Positions 33,316-42,194 of a DNA stretch of 64,000 bases are shown here, one piece after another. The stretch comes from Paenibacillus sp. (lineage in GTDB: Bacteria; Bacillota; Bacilli; Paenibacillales; YIM-B00363). Both the position numbers and the translations under genes were made by a program. The notes beneath the pieces were generated by a model. The model was not told the origin of the DNA. It saw only the letters and a list, made by a program, of their open reading frames with translations, and ran no database searches. Positions within the stretch are counted from its first letter, which is position 1; each line of letters opens with the position of its first letter. The stretch is taken from the NCBI RefSeq assembly GCF_031177825.1, contig NZ_JAPSKE010000009.1:142720-206719 (forward strand). Direction: 5' to 3'.

Positions 33316-34653
33316 TTATTTCACTGCTTCCTTCGCTTTCGACCAGAAGTTGTCCCATTCCTTCAGCGTATCCTCGACCGTAGCTTGCCCGAGCAGCATT
33401 CTTTGCCCGGATTCCATGTTGAGGGTACCCCACTGGCCGTTGGCCGGATAGTCGACCGTCGCCTTGAAGTTCAAGTACGTCTCCGGCATATTCGTCATCT
33501 CGATCAAGGTCTTGTACGGACCGGACTGGAAAAACTCGTCTTCGACGGCGGTGCTGTGAATCGGAATCGTGCCGTAGCCCTTCGAGAAAATCGTGTTTTG
33601 CTCCGGCGAAGACAAGAAGGCGATCAGCTTCCACGCCTCTTCCTTATGCTTGGAGTGCGACGCGAGGCTCCAGCCCGCGCCGCCGGCGGAGATAAGCGCT
33701 TTGCCCGCAGGACCGACCGGCATCATCGCCGAGCTCCACGTACCTTCTTCCATGTCGTTCTGCAGCGACGCGATAACGTCCGGGTCTTGCAGAAGGAATG
33801 CTGTTACGCCGGAGGTGAACGCCTGCACTTGCTCTTGGAAGCCCCAGTTCACGGAGTCCGGCGGGGAAGCTTCCTTATACAGCTTCACGTACAACTCAAT
33901 CGCGGCTTTCGCTTCCGGCGTCGAGAAGATCGTGGCGCCGCTCTTCAGGAAGTTCGGGTCCGTCAGGTCGACGTTGTCGGCATTGTAGTCGCGGACCATC
34001 GTGTCAGGCACCGAGTTGGATCCAGGACCGCCGCGGAACGAGAAGCCGTACCGGTTATTCGCCGGATCCGTCAACGCGACCGCCGCGTTCACGAGTTCTT
34101 CGTATGTCTTCGGCACTTCGATGCCTTTCTCTTTCAGCCAATCCGCCCGGTAGAACATCTGACGCTGGTACATCCCGTTCGAGATGAAGTACAGCTTCTC
34201 CTGCGTCGTGCCGACCGCGCGAGCGACGGAGGTGACCGTCTCGAAGTCGCTCCACTTCGCGGCGTAATCGTCCAGCGGCTCCAAGTAGCCGTTGTTGACG
34301 AATTCCGCGACGTTCAAATCGCGCGCTTCCAAGACGTCAAGCTCCTGCTTCGCCGCAAGCATCGTCCGGATTTTCGTGTCCGCTTGTTCGAACGGCGGAG
34401 AGATCAATTCGACCTTGATGTTCGGGTTTTCTTCTTCGAATTTGTCGATCATCGTATTCAACATGGCCGTACGGTCCGGATTCGACAAGCTCTCGATCAT
34501 GCGAAGCGTCACCGTCTCGCCGCCGCTCTTTCCGGAATCGTTGGAACCTGTTCCGGTCGATTCGCCTCCGTTGCCGCAGGCCGCGATCAAACTCGCGACG
34601 GCGACGGTAGATACCGCGACTTGCATTGACTTCTTGATCTTAAGCGCTTTCAT
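33316..34653 (-). CDS. Sugar ABC transporter substrate-binding lipoprotein (family 1)
   Basis: A 445-residue lipoprotein. The signal sequence MKALKIKKSMQVAVSTVAVA leads to the lipobox LIAAC, followed by a Gly/Ser linker. Typical family 1 features are FEEENPNIKVELISPPFEQA near residue 75 and FLSSPEQNTIFSKGYGTIPI near the C-terminus. First gene of the operon, under the FadR-type regulator encoded just upstream. The ligand is not deducible. Confidence 0.94.
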   Translation of the reverse strand: MKALKIKKSMQVAVSTVAVASLIAACGNGGESTGTGSNDSGKSGGETVTLRMIESLSNPDRTAMLNTMIDKFEEENPNIKVELISPPFEQADTKIRTMLAAKQELDVLEARDLNVAEFVNNGYLEPLDDYAAKWSDFETVTSVARAVGTTQEKLYFISNGMYQRQMFYRADWLKEKGIEVPKTYEELVNAAVALTDPANNRYGFSFRGGPGSNSVPDTMVRDYNADNVDLTDPNFLKSGATIFSTPEAKAAIELYVKLYKEASPPDSVNWGFQEQVQAFTSGVTAFLLQDPDVIASLQNDMEEGTWSSAMMPVGPAGKALISAGGAGWSLASHSKHKEEAWKLIAFLSSPEQNTIFSKGYGTIPIHSTAVEDEFFQSGPYKTLIEMTNMPETYLNFKATVDYPANGQWGTLNMESGQRMLLGQATVEDTLKEWDNFWSKAKEAVK

Positions 34654-34700
34654 GCTTGTTCCCCCTTTTTATAGATGGCAAGAGTTGGTATCACACTATC

Positions 34701-34717
34701 AACCTGTATGATAGGTT
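34701..34717. promoter_or_regulatory. Candidate GntR operator upstream of the binding-protein gene
   Basis: The interval reads AACCT-N7-AGGTT, a perfect 5-bp dyad, within a wider partly symmetrical stretch CTATC...ATCATAG (about 34696-34725). It is 48 bases upstream of the lipoprotein start and lies between that gene and the GntR gene, a normal place for a repressor site. Confidence 0.5.
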
Positions 34718-34776
34718 AATCATAGAGGGAGACGGAACATTCTGTCAATACGAATGTCAGGAATTTTTACAATGAT

Positions 34777-35463
34777 TTAATAGTTCCGAATGTTGCCTTC
34801 GATCAAATCCATCATCTTGTTGAATTCCGTCAATGCGTGGTTCACGTCGCGCTTCGCGATCCCCTCGAAAAGCGTATGGTGGAACATGTAAGTGTCGTCG
34901 AACAACCGCTTCTCGCCGAGCGGCTCGACGAAAAATTTCTCGTACAGCTCGGAGATCGACTCGAATACGCTGTGCAGCAGCGGATTGGAAGCGGCTTTGT
35001 AGATGTACTGGTGGAACGCGTAATCGATCTCGGAGGTGTCCAAATTTTGCCGTTTCCGTTCGTCGTAGATTTTCAGGCACTCCCGCATCTCCTCGATCGT
35101 CTCCGCATCGATTCGCCGGGCCGCCAGCTCCACCGCCTTCCCTTCCAGCGCTCTGCGAACGTCCAGAATGTGCAGCAGAAACTTCTTCTCGCTCTCGACC
35201 TTCACCTTCCCCGCGTACCGGAACGAACCGGCCTCGGTCGCGTCCTTGACGAAGATGCCCTTGCCGTTCTCTACCTTGATGATATCGATCGCTTCCAAGT
35301 AGCGCAGCCCTTCGCGCAGCGAAGATCGGCCGACGCCCAGCAGCTTCGTCAGCACCTCGACGGACGGCAGCTTATCCCCTTCGCGCAGCTCGTGCTCCTC
35401 GATGTACTTCTGGATTTCCTCCGCGACCAGCTCATGCATATGGCGCTTCTTCACTTTGCGCAA
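34777..35463 (-). CDS. FadR-family (FCD) GntR regulator
   Basis: A 228-residue regulator. Winged helix in residues 5-70 (HELVAEEIQKYIEEHELREG, then EVLTKLLGVGRSSLREGLRY), then the FCD ligand domain with DVRRALEGKAVELAARRI, DYAFHQYIYKA and HHTLFEGIAKRD carrying the Asp/His metal ligands. The start is TTG (35463-35461) with GGGAGGGGA 7 bases upstream. It precedes the importer operon on the same strand, separated by 123 bases with a palindrome, and most likely represses it. FCD regulators respond to small carboxylates or sugar acids. Confidence 0.92.
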   Translation of the reverse strand: MRKVKKRHMHELVAEEIQKYIEEHELREGDKLPSVEVLTKLLGVGRSSLREGLRYLEAIDIIKVENGKGIFVKDATEAGSFRYAGKVKVESEKKFLLHILDVRRALEGKAVELAARRIDAETIEEMRECLKIYDERKRQNLDTSEIDYAFHQYIYKAASNPLLHSVFESISELYEKFFVEPLGEKRLFDDTYMFHHTLFEGIAKRDVNHALTEFNKMMDLIEGNIRNY

Positions 35464-35607
35464 TTCGTATCCCCTCCCTTCTGACTCGCGAGTCGATTTG
35501 AAGGAATGGTATTAAAAATAACGCACCTTGTCAACAACGAAAAAAGAACCGCCGCCCGCACCGCCGTTCCTTGGCGGCGTTCCGAGCGGCGGCCGGCGCG
35601 AGGCCGT

Positions 35608-38577
35608 CTACTCGATCCATCGCATCCGCAGCCAGCGCGGACGGTAGATCGTTCCGTCGACGTAATGCTGATTGCCGTCCGTCGCGTTCACGTTGTAGGT
35701 GATCAGCAGCTCCCCTTCGTCGGACAGATGCGGGTGCGCTTTCGCGTTATACGTGTTCGTGAGCGGATTCATGCCCGGCTCGGGCGCGTAATAGAAGGCG
35801 ACCGGCGCTTGGAACGGCCCCGTCGGGCTGTCGGCGACGCTGTATTCCAACGTGTTGCTGAGCGAGTCTTTCTCGTAGACGAGCACGTATTTGCCGTCCA
35901 GCGGACCGCCTTGCATGCGCGTGACGCTCAGCTCCGGCGAGACGTTGACGCCGGGCAGCAGCAGGGCGCTGTCTTCGATGTGGCGCGACCACCCTTTTTC
36001 CGAACCGCCCCAAAACCGCCATTCGTTAAACGACTCGAACTTCGCCTCCGCCACCCGAGCGACGACGAGGTTCCGTTCGAACGCGTGATCCCGGTAGCCG
36101 TACACATAGATGTATCCGTCCGGATCCGGCGCGCCGGAAGCCGCCGTGTTCGGCATGACGCCTGCGCCGTACGTGAACTTCAGCGGCCATTGCCAGCCGG
36201 GCACGCCCGGCGCGTAATCGACGACCGTCTCGTAATACAGCGGCGTATCGGATTGCGTAATGCCGGTCAGCACCGGTCCGCCGGCGTTCGGCAGCTTCGC
36301 CATCGCCACGCCGACGACCTTGAACTGCCAGCCCGGAGGCTGCGTCGGATCCGGCGCCATGTTGAGCGGGAACGCATAGAAGCTGTCCCCGAGGGAGATC
36401 CCGTCTTGCAGCCAATACCAGTTGCCGGCGGGCGCCGACGAAGACGCGCTGTCGGCTTCCGCCCGGACGAATCGAAGCAGTTCCCCATCAGCCGTATAGA
36501 AGCGAACCTGACTGAGTCCGTACGCCGCTTCGTCGCCTGTCGCGCCGCCCCAGTTGCCGTCGCCGGGCGCCGCGTTCGGCACGATCTTCACGTATCGCGC
36601 GGCCGCGCCTCCGAAGTCGACGACGCCGCCCCCCGTCAAGTTCGTCGCGGAGAGCTTCGGCGATCCGTCCGCCTTGGCGAATTGGAACGGGTAGCCTGCC
36701 GTCTGCAGCTCCGTATATGCGACATCGTCCGTCGAATAGAGAATCTTCACGTTCTTCATGCCTCGGTCGACGTACGGCACGTCCGGCTGCGCCGGGTCGA
36801 ACTGGTTATAGTTCCAGATCGGCATCCGACCGAGCGCGTACGCGGCGCCCAGATCGAACTTGATCCAATGCTCGCCGCCGTCCGCCGCGGACAACCACAT
36901 CGTATGGCCGTCCTTCCGATTGTCGTGCGTGTCCGTGGGCTGCGGCGGCGTCACCGCCGTCGGCGCGCTCGGGTGCGCGGACGGCGACATGCCGAACGCG
37001 TTGTTCGCGACGTTGGCCGCGACCGTCCCGACGTAAGCGTAAGGCGTATTCGGTTCGAAAATGCTCGAGAAATCCTGCCCCGTCCCGTCCGAGCCCCAAA
37101 GAAACTCTGCGTTCCGCGGGTCCGGCACGCTGCCTTCCAGCGTCGCGAGCGTGTTGTTGTAGAAGCCTTGCAGGTCGCGCGCCTTCGTTACCGGATCGAC
37201 GGAGCCCGTGAACGTATCGCTGAACAGAAACAGCGTATCCGTCCGGTCCGACGCCCCTTGCGCGTCCACCCCGTTATAGGCGATCGAGAAAATGCCGTCC
37301 GACCCCGTCCACCCCTCGGTCCGAGCGAACAGCGACGTCCACTCCGGCGCGGACTCCACGACCATCCCGGGCGCGCTGTAGAACCGCGCTTCGGCAAGCC
37401 CGAATGCATCCCCGCCGCCCCAGTTGCCCGGCTCCGCCGCATCCGCCGCCGGGTTCGGCTCGATCCTTACGTACCTCGCGCTCGCGCCGCCGAAGTCGAC
37501 GGGTCCTCCGCTCGCGAGGTTCGACGCCGCCTCCGGCGCGGCGCCCGACGCGCGCGCGAACTCGAGCGGCGCTCCGCCGTTCGCGTAGGTCCAGGCGATG
37601 CCGTCGAGCGAAACCTTCACCTTCGCCCAGCGAATGCCCCGATCCGCGCCGTCCAAGGCGTTGTAGTTCCATACGTGCAGCTCCCCGAGCGGGAACGTGC
37701 CGCCGAGATCGAATTCGATCCAATTCGCCGCTCCCGGGGCGTCCGCCGTCGACCACATGGCGGCGCTGTCGTTGCCGTGCGTATCCTCGCGGCTGCCTAC
37801 TCCGGACATGCCGTAGTTGTTGACCGCGTTGTCCGCGGGCGCGTCCGGCCGTTCGCTGCCGGCTTTCGCGCGCGCGACGGCGATGGAATCGCCGGCATCG
37901 TCCACGATATTGGCATGGCGGTACAATCGGACCTCGGCGATGCCGTAATGCTTGTCTTTCTCCCGGCCCGCGCCCCAATTGCCGCTGGCGGCGTGCGCGT
38001 CGGGTACGATTTTGACATATCGGGCGGGGACGCCGGCGAAGTCGATCGGAGCGGCAAGATTGGAGGCTTGCTCGTTCGGGGAGCCGGTCGCCTTTTCCAA
38101 CTTGTGCTTCTTCCCCGGGCCTCCCAACGAGCTCCACCGGACGCCGTCGATCGAATACAAAATCTCCGCGTGCTTGACGCCCCACTCGGCTCCGCCCGGC
38201 TCGTTATAGTTCCAAATCAGCATCCGCCCGAGCGGGGCGACCGCGCCCAGATCGAGCTGCAGCCAATTGTCGGCGCCGGGGAACGCGTCCGTCCGCCACA
38301 TCGTGCCGCTCCCCGTGCCGTGCAGCTCCAGGGGGCCGAAGAAGCCGGACATCCCCGAATTGTTCGTCGCGTTCGCCGCCTCGAAGCCCGGCGCCTCGCT
38401 TCCGGCCGTCGTCGCGACCGGCTTCAGCAGCAGCTGCTCGGCGTACAGTACCCCCTCGGAGGCGCCCGGCGGGCTCGAGCTCCCGGAGGACGCCGCTCCG
38501 ACGCTCGGCAACGCCGCGGAAGCCGAGACGCAGAGGGCGAGACTGACGGTAATCCATCGTCGGTTTGCGATTCGCAC
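35608..38577 (-). CDS. Secreted propeller protein with three discoidin-like domains (DUF5005/DUF4185-like)
   Basis: A 989-residue exported protein; signal peptide MRIANRRWITVSLALCVSAS with cleavage near SVGA-ASS. Two F5/8-type-C-like domains follow (about 50-215 and 215-400: NWLQLDLGAVAPLGRMLIWN and NWIEFDLGGTFPLGELHVWN). The propeller then starts at EWTSLFARTEGWTGSDGIFS and is interrupted at about 520-690 by a third such domain (HWIKFDLGAAYALGRMPIWN), resuming at NWYWLQDGISLGDSF to the end (YRPRWLRMRWIE). GTG start with AGGAAGGA upstream. A paralogue with a single N-terminal domain lies two genes upstream. Probably a glycan-binding or glycan-degrading surface protein; catalytic residues are not known to me. 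Confidence 0.82.
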   Translation of the reverse strand: MRIANRRWITVSLALCVSASAALPSVGAASSGSSSPPGASEGVLYAEQLLLKPVATTAGSEAPGFEAANATNNSGMSGFFGPLELHGTGSGTMWRTDAFPGADNWLQLDLGAVAPLGRMLIWNYNEPGGAEWGVKHAEILYSIDGVRWSSLGGPGKKHKLEKATGSPNEQASNLAAPIDFAGVPARYVKIVPDAHAASGNWGAGREKDKHYGIAEVRLYRHANIVDDAGDSIAVARAKAGSERPDAPADNAVNNYGMSGVGSREDTHGNDSAAMWSTADAPGAANWIEFDLGGTFPLGELHVWNYNALDGADRGIRWAKVKVSLDGIAWTYANGGAPLEFARASGAAPEAASNLASGGPVDFGGASARYVRIEPNPAADAAEPGNWGGGDAFGLAEARFYSAPGMVVESAPEWTSLFARTEGWTGSDGIFSIAYNGVDAQGASDRTDTLFLFSDTFTGSVDPVTKARDLQGFYNNTLATLEGSVPDPRNAEFLWGSDGTGQDFSSIFEPNTPYAYVGTVAANVANNAFGMSPSAHPSAPTAVTPPQPTDTHDNRKDGHTMWLSAADGGEHWIKFDLGAAYALGRMPIWNYNQFDPAQPDVPYVDRGMKNVKILYSTDDVAYTELQTAGYPFQFAKADGSPKLSATNLTGGGVVDFGGAAARYVKIVPNAAPGDGNWGGATGDEAAYGLSQVRFYTADGELLRFVRAEADSASSSAPAGNWYWLQDGISLGDSFYAFPLNMAPDPTQPPGWQFKVVGVAMAKLPNAGGPVLTGITQSDTPLYYETVVDYAPGVPGWQWPLKFTYGAGVMPNTAASGAPDPDGYIYVYGYRDHAFERNLVVARVAEAKFESFNEWRFWGGSEKGWSRHIEDSALLLPGVNVSPELSVTRMQGGPLDGKYVLVYEKDSLSNTLEYSVADSPTGPFQAPVAFYYAPEPGMNPLTNTYNAKAHPHLSDEGELLITYNVNATDGNQHYVDGTIYRPRWLRMRWIE

Positions 38578-38618
38578 ATCGATTCCTTCCTCTCATGTTC
38601 GGATTCGGATGGACAGCT

Positions 38619-40139
38619 TCACTCGCGGTTTTCGTCCGTTCGGCCATCGATCGCGGCCGGGCTCCCCCTCCCTTCGCGGTCCGTCCGGAACGGCGCCGCC
38701 GGCAGCCCGAAGCCGTCGGTCAAGTTCGCCTCCGGGTAGTTCGCCCAACCGTAGCGCGCGGCGATCGGCCGCGGCGCTCGGTCGGAGAAGGCGATTACGG
38801 TGTCGCCCTCGATTCGCGCCTCCGCGGGGACATAGACGCGGTCGGCGCCGCACAGCTCGAAGCCGACGAGCTGCTCGCCGTCCTTCGTCGTCAGGCGATC
38901 GCCCCCGAAGCGGAATCGAAGCCGCGCCGCGCCGCGGTCGTTCACCTGCATCGCAACGAAGCGCGGACCTTCGCCATGGACGTCGCATCGGCCGTAGACG
39001 CGAGCCAGCGCCAGCCGCGCGAGTCGGTCGCCGACCGGTTTCTTGTCGGCCGGGTGGATGTCGTCCTTTTCCCCGCAATCCAGGATGACCGCCATCGCGG
39101 TATGCGGCACGCGCTCCGCGACGATCGTCTGCGACTCGCGAAGCAGCGCCCACGCGTCGCCGCCCGGATCGCCGTCGCAGCCGAACGACGGGAGCTGCGC
39201 GTAGAGGAAGGGCAGCGCGTCGTCTTCCCAGTCCCGCCGCCAATTGCGGATCAACGCCTCGAGCAGCTTGTCGTACAACATCGGGCGATGCGCATCTCCC
39301 TCGCCTTGGTAGTAGAGGAAGCCCTTCAGCGTGTACGGGGCCGCGCGCTTCAGCATCGTCTCGTACAACCCGTTCGGGCGCATGAAGCTTCTCGGACTCA
39401 TGGGCGGCGGCCACGGGACCGGTCCGAGCTCCTCCTTCGTCTTCCCTTGCGAGACCGCCGCCTCGTATGCCGCGAACGCGTCCTGGAACGCGCGCTCCTC
39501 CGCTTCGTACGCCTCCCAATCGAAATCCTTCGCGATCGCGCGGAACTCGTCCAAGTAGACGCGCAGCGCCGGGTCCCGCTCCAGCGTCTCCTCCGCGACC
39601 CAGCAAGCGGCCGAGGTCGCGCCCATGTTGCAGCCGACGATGCCGATCGCGACGCCCGTCTCCGCATGGACGCGCTTCGCGAAATGATAGGCGACCGCCG
39701 AAAACTCCCCCGCCGCCTCCGGCCCGCTCGCGCGCCAGCCGCTCTCCCGCTCGACGCCGTCGTCGTACGCGACCTTCGGAACCTCGTAATATCGAATGAG
39801 CGGGTAGCCGCCGGAGTTCTCGATCTCCTCCGCCCCGCCGGCGGACGACTGCAGCGGCCATTGCATGTTCGATTGCCCGCCGGCCAGCCACACGTCGCCG
39901 TACCACACATCGTCGAAGACGATCGCTTCGGCTCCCGATCTTACCGCGAGCCGATAAGGTCCGCCCGCGTCGTTCGCCGGCAGCGTCGCGCGCCAGCTTC
40001 CGCCCGCCGCGACCGCCGTCGCGCGCCGGCCGGCGCATTCGACCTCGATGACCTCGCCGTCGGCCGCCTCGCCGAAGATGGCGACTTCTTTCTCCCGTTG
40101 CAGCACCATATGATCGGAAAATATCGGATGGACCCGCAC
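38619..40139 (-). CDS. Sialate O-acetylesterase-like SGNH hydrolase
   Basis: A roughly 506-residue esterase. The SGNH blocks can be placed: GGQSNMQWPLQ (nucleophile Ser), GCNMGATSAACW (oxyanion Gly/Asn), YYQGEGDAHR and DDIHPADKKPVGDRLARLAL (Asp and His of the triad). The N-terminal jelly-roll part starts VHPIFSDHMVLQRE. I choose the GTG at 40139 (AAAGGGGTG upstream) because homologues start there; the frame extends to 40247 with an ATG at 40190 lacking a ribosome site. No signal peptide is evident. Family members remove acetyl groups from sialic acids or xylan-type sugars. It lies between the two propeller paralogue genes. Confidence 0.88.
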   Translation of the reverse strand: MRVHPIFSDHMVLQREKEVAIFGEAADGEVIEVECAGRRATAVAAGGSWRATLPANDAGGPYRLAVRSGAEAIVFDDVWYGDVWLAGGQSNMQWPLQSSAGGAEEIENSGGYPLIRYYEVPKVAYDDGVERESGWRASGPEAAGEFSAVAYHFAKRVHAETGVAIGIVGCNMGATSAACWVAEETLERDPALRVYLDEFRAIAKDFDWEAYEAEERAFQDAFAAYEAAVSQGKTKEELGPVPWPPPMSPRSFMRPNGLYETMLKRAAPYTLKGFLYYQGEGDAHRPMLYDKLLEALIRNWRRDWEDDALPFLYAQLPSFGCDGDPGGDAWALLRESQTIVAERVPHTAMAVILDCGEKDDIHPADKKPVGDRLARLALARVYGRCDVHGEGPRFVAMQVNDRGAARLRFRFGGDRLTTKDGEQLVGFELCGADRVYVPAEARIEGDTVIAFSDRAPRPIAARYGWANYPEANLTDGFGLPAAPFRTDREGRGSPAAIDGRTDENRE

Positions 40140-40273
40140 CCTTGCACCCCTTTCCCGAGCGAGTTTGTTTGCCGATTTATTCGCTTCCATTTCGTTGCAA
40201 GTATAGTCCCGCCGTCGGATCCTGTCTTTGCGTAGGTACGGGGACACCGCGCGAAAGCGGGTGAACCCTCTAT

Positions 40274-40324
40274 TTTCGTATCGTAGATATATTTCTAAGT
40301 TAGAAAGTCATCTACGATACGAAA
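40274..40324. repeat. Long perfect inverted repeat with nested hairpin
   Basis: TTTCGTATCGTAGAT (40274-40288) and its exact complement ATCTACGATACGAAA (40310-40324) flank a centre in which TTTCTA pairs with TAGAAA. It lies in the 341-base gap between the propeller paralogue gene and the esterase gene. There is no adjacent T-run, so it is not a typical terminator. The rest of the gap (40325-40480) shows only minor hairpins near the paralogue's stop and no gene. Confidence 0.8.
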
Positions 40325-40480
40325 TAAGTATGTTACGCCCCCCTTTGGCAGGAGGTGCGCAAAGCGTGCGAAGTTCAAGGGCGGAAGTGTGTCGGCGGGC
40401 GCGGTTCGGGGGCGGTTGCTCAGCTACTGTGGGGATTAATCGGAGTTACTCCGACTGCAGCTCCCCAAGCGGCTGCCGTC

Positions 40481-42148
40481 CTACTCGATCCGGCGCACGT
40501 TCACGAAGCGGGGGCGGTAGATGTCCGCATGGCGAACGTGATCAATCATCGACGTCGAGTTGACGTTGTAGCTGATCAACAGTTCTCCCGGCTTCGACAG
40601 GCTCGGATGCGCCTTCGCGTTGTACACGTACCGGCCGCCGCCCTCCTTCGCCTCCGGGCAAGCGTAGAGCGCGATCTCGCCTTCGAACGGGCCGACCGGG
40701 CTGTCGCCGAGCTGGATGGCGACGGCCCGCGGCTCGTCGCTCCGCATGTACGCGAGCGCGTACCGGCCGTGTTGCGAGCCGCCTCGCAGCGGCGAGACGC
40801 TGTACTCCGGCGACGTCTCCGACGAGACGGGCGCCGCCTCGGCGCGATCGGGCGACCAGCCGTGCCCGTCCCAGAACGTCCATCGCCCGCAGTCGGACAG
40901 ATGCTCGGGAAGGGTGCGCGCGACGATCGCCCGGAGGCGGCCGTCGTTCAGCAAGCCGTACACATAGACGTATCCGTCCGGATCCGGCACGTTCGACGCT
41001 TCGGTATGCGGCATGACCGCCGCGCCGAAATACGCAAGATGGCCGGACGCCGTCGCGCCGTAGAGCGGCGTATCGAACTGCTCGATCGAATCGAAATCCG
41101 GTCCTTCCGGCGTCATGGGCGACCGGCAGATCGTCACGCCGTGCACCTGGAACTGGAAGCCGTCCGGCCCGTCCGGATTCGGACCGACGATCATCGGGAA
41201 GCAGTAGAAGCTTCCGCCGACGGAAGCGCCGTCCTGCAGCCAATAATAGGCGCCGTCGACGGCCGCCGCCTTCGGCGTCGCGGGGACGATCGCGCTGTCC
41301 GGCGCGGCCGGATCGGCGTCGTTCCACAGGAAGCGAAGACGCTCCGGATCCGGCTCGGCGCCGTCGAGCAGCGCCATCGAGTTGTTGATCATCTTCATCG
41401 TCAAGCGCCGCCTCGTAACCGGATCCACCTCGCCGACGAACGTGTCGCCGAACAACAGCAGCGTCCTTCCGAAGGCGCCGTCGCCGTGGGAATCGCGCCC
41501 GTCCAAGGGAATCGAGTAGATGCCGTCCGAGCCGGTCCAGCCGGAGCCGCGCCGGAACAACGCGTTCCACGCTTCCGCGGGCTCCGCGGCCCAGCCGGTT
41601 CCCGCGTAGAAGCGAACCGCGCTTAGCCCGCCGAACCGGTCGTTCGCGTCGCATCCGCCCCAGAATCCGTCCGCGCGGAGGTCCGCCGCGATACGCACGT
41701 ACCTCGCGAGCGGATTGGTCCATCGGATCGAGGTTTCCCCCGCCTCCGCGGAGGATCCGTTCGCCGGAGCCAGCTCGTACGGGGCGCCTTCTTCCCCGGC
41801 CAACTCGGTCCACCGCTCCCCGTCCAGCGAGTGTTCTAGGGTAATTCGCCGTAAGCCGCGCTTCCATAGATCCGGAAACCCGGGCAACGATTGTCGATAG
41901 TTCCGCACCCGCATTTCGCCGATCGGGTAGGTAGCCCCAAGATCGAACTCGACCCATACCGAACCGTCCCGCTCGTCCGCGACCCAAGAAGCCGAGGCAG
42001 GCGGCCCGGTATCGGCAATCAGATTTTCGGCGCGAGCGTCCGGACTCGCCTCCGAGCTCGCCCGGACGCTCGCGACGGGAATGTTATCGCCGGTTCGAAG
42101 CGGTCGCGAGATCGCCGCGGACGCCTTCGCCGCCGTTGATGATGCCAT
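40481..42148 (-). CDS. Propeller protein with one discoidin-like domain (paralogue of the secreted protein)
   Basis: A 555-residue protein without a signal peptide. Residues about 25-185 form an F5/8-type-C-like domain (VWVEFDLGATYPIGEMRVRN to LARYVRIAADLRADGFWGGC). From EAWNALFRRGSGWTGSDGIY onward is the same propeller as in the 989-residue protein, here uninterrupted: LLLFGDTFVGEVDPVTRRRL, YYWLQDGASVGGSFYCFPMI, DPDGYVYVYGLLNDGRLRA, YNAKAHPSLSKPGELLISYN. ATG at 42148 has AAGGAGG 8 bases upstream. The lack of an export signal implies an intracellular step on imported glycan, while the paralogue acts outside. It follows the ROK gene after 46 bases. Function not established. Confidence 0.82.
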   Translation of the reverse strand: MASSTAAKASAAISRPLRTGDNIPVASVRASSEASPDARAENLIADTGPPASASWVADERDGSVWVEFDLGATYPIGEMRVRNYRQSLPGFPDLWKRGLRRITLEHSLDGERWTELAGEEGAPYELAPANGSSAEAGETSIRWTNPLARYVRIAADLRADGFWGGCDANDRFGGLSAVRFYAGTGWAAEPAEAWNALFRRGSGWTGSDGIYSIPLDGRDSHGDGAFGRTLLLFGDTFVGEVDPVTRRRLTMKMINNSMALLDGAEPDPERLRFLWNDADPAAPDSAIVPATPKAAAVDGAYYWLQDGASVGGSFYCFPMIVGPNPDGPDGFQFQVHGVTICRSPMTPEGPDFDSIEQFDTPLYGATASGHLAYFGAAVMPHTEASNVPDPDGYVYVYGLLNDGRLRAIVARTLPEHLSDCGRWTFWDGHGWSPDRAEAAPVSSETSPEYSVSPLRGGSQHGRYALAYMRSDEPRAVAIQLGDSPVGPFEGEIALYACPEAKEGGGRYVYNAKAHPSLSKPGELLISYNVNSTSMIDHVRHADIYRPRFVNVRRIE

Positions 42149-42194
42149 ATCGATGTCCTCCTTCAAGTACCGAACGATGTCGATCGGTTCGTCC

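Noticed and set aside
33313..34629. A 438-codon plus-strand frame opposite a lipoprotein gene
   Set aside because: Antisense shadow; the minus strand encodes a complete lipoprotein with lipobox.
35506..38739. A 1077-codon open frame on the plus strand
   Set aside because: It is the antisense of the secreted propeller gene; the translation is Arg/Pro/Val-rich without domains, a typical shadow frame in GC-rich DNA.
40248..40480. Small plus-strand ORFs in the gap between propeller and esterase genes
   Set aside because: They run through the inverted repeat and have no ribosome sites or recognisable products.
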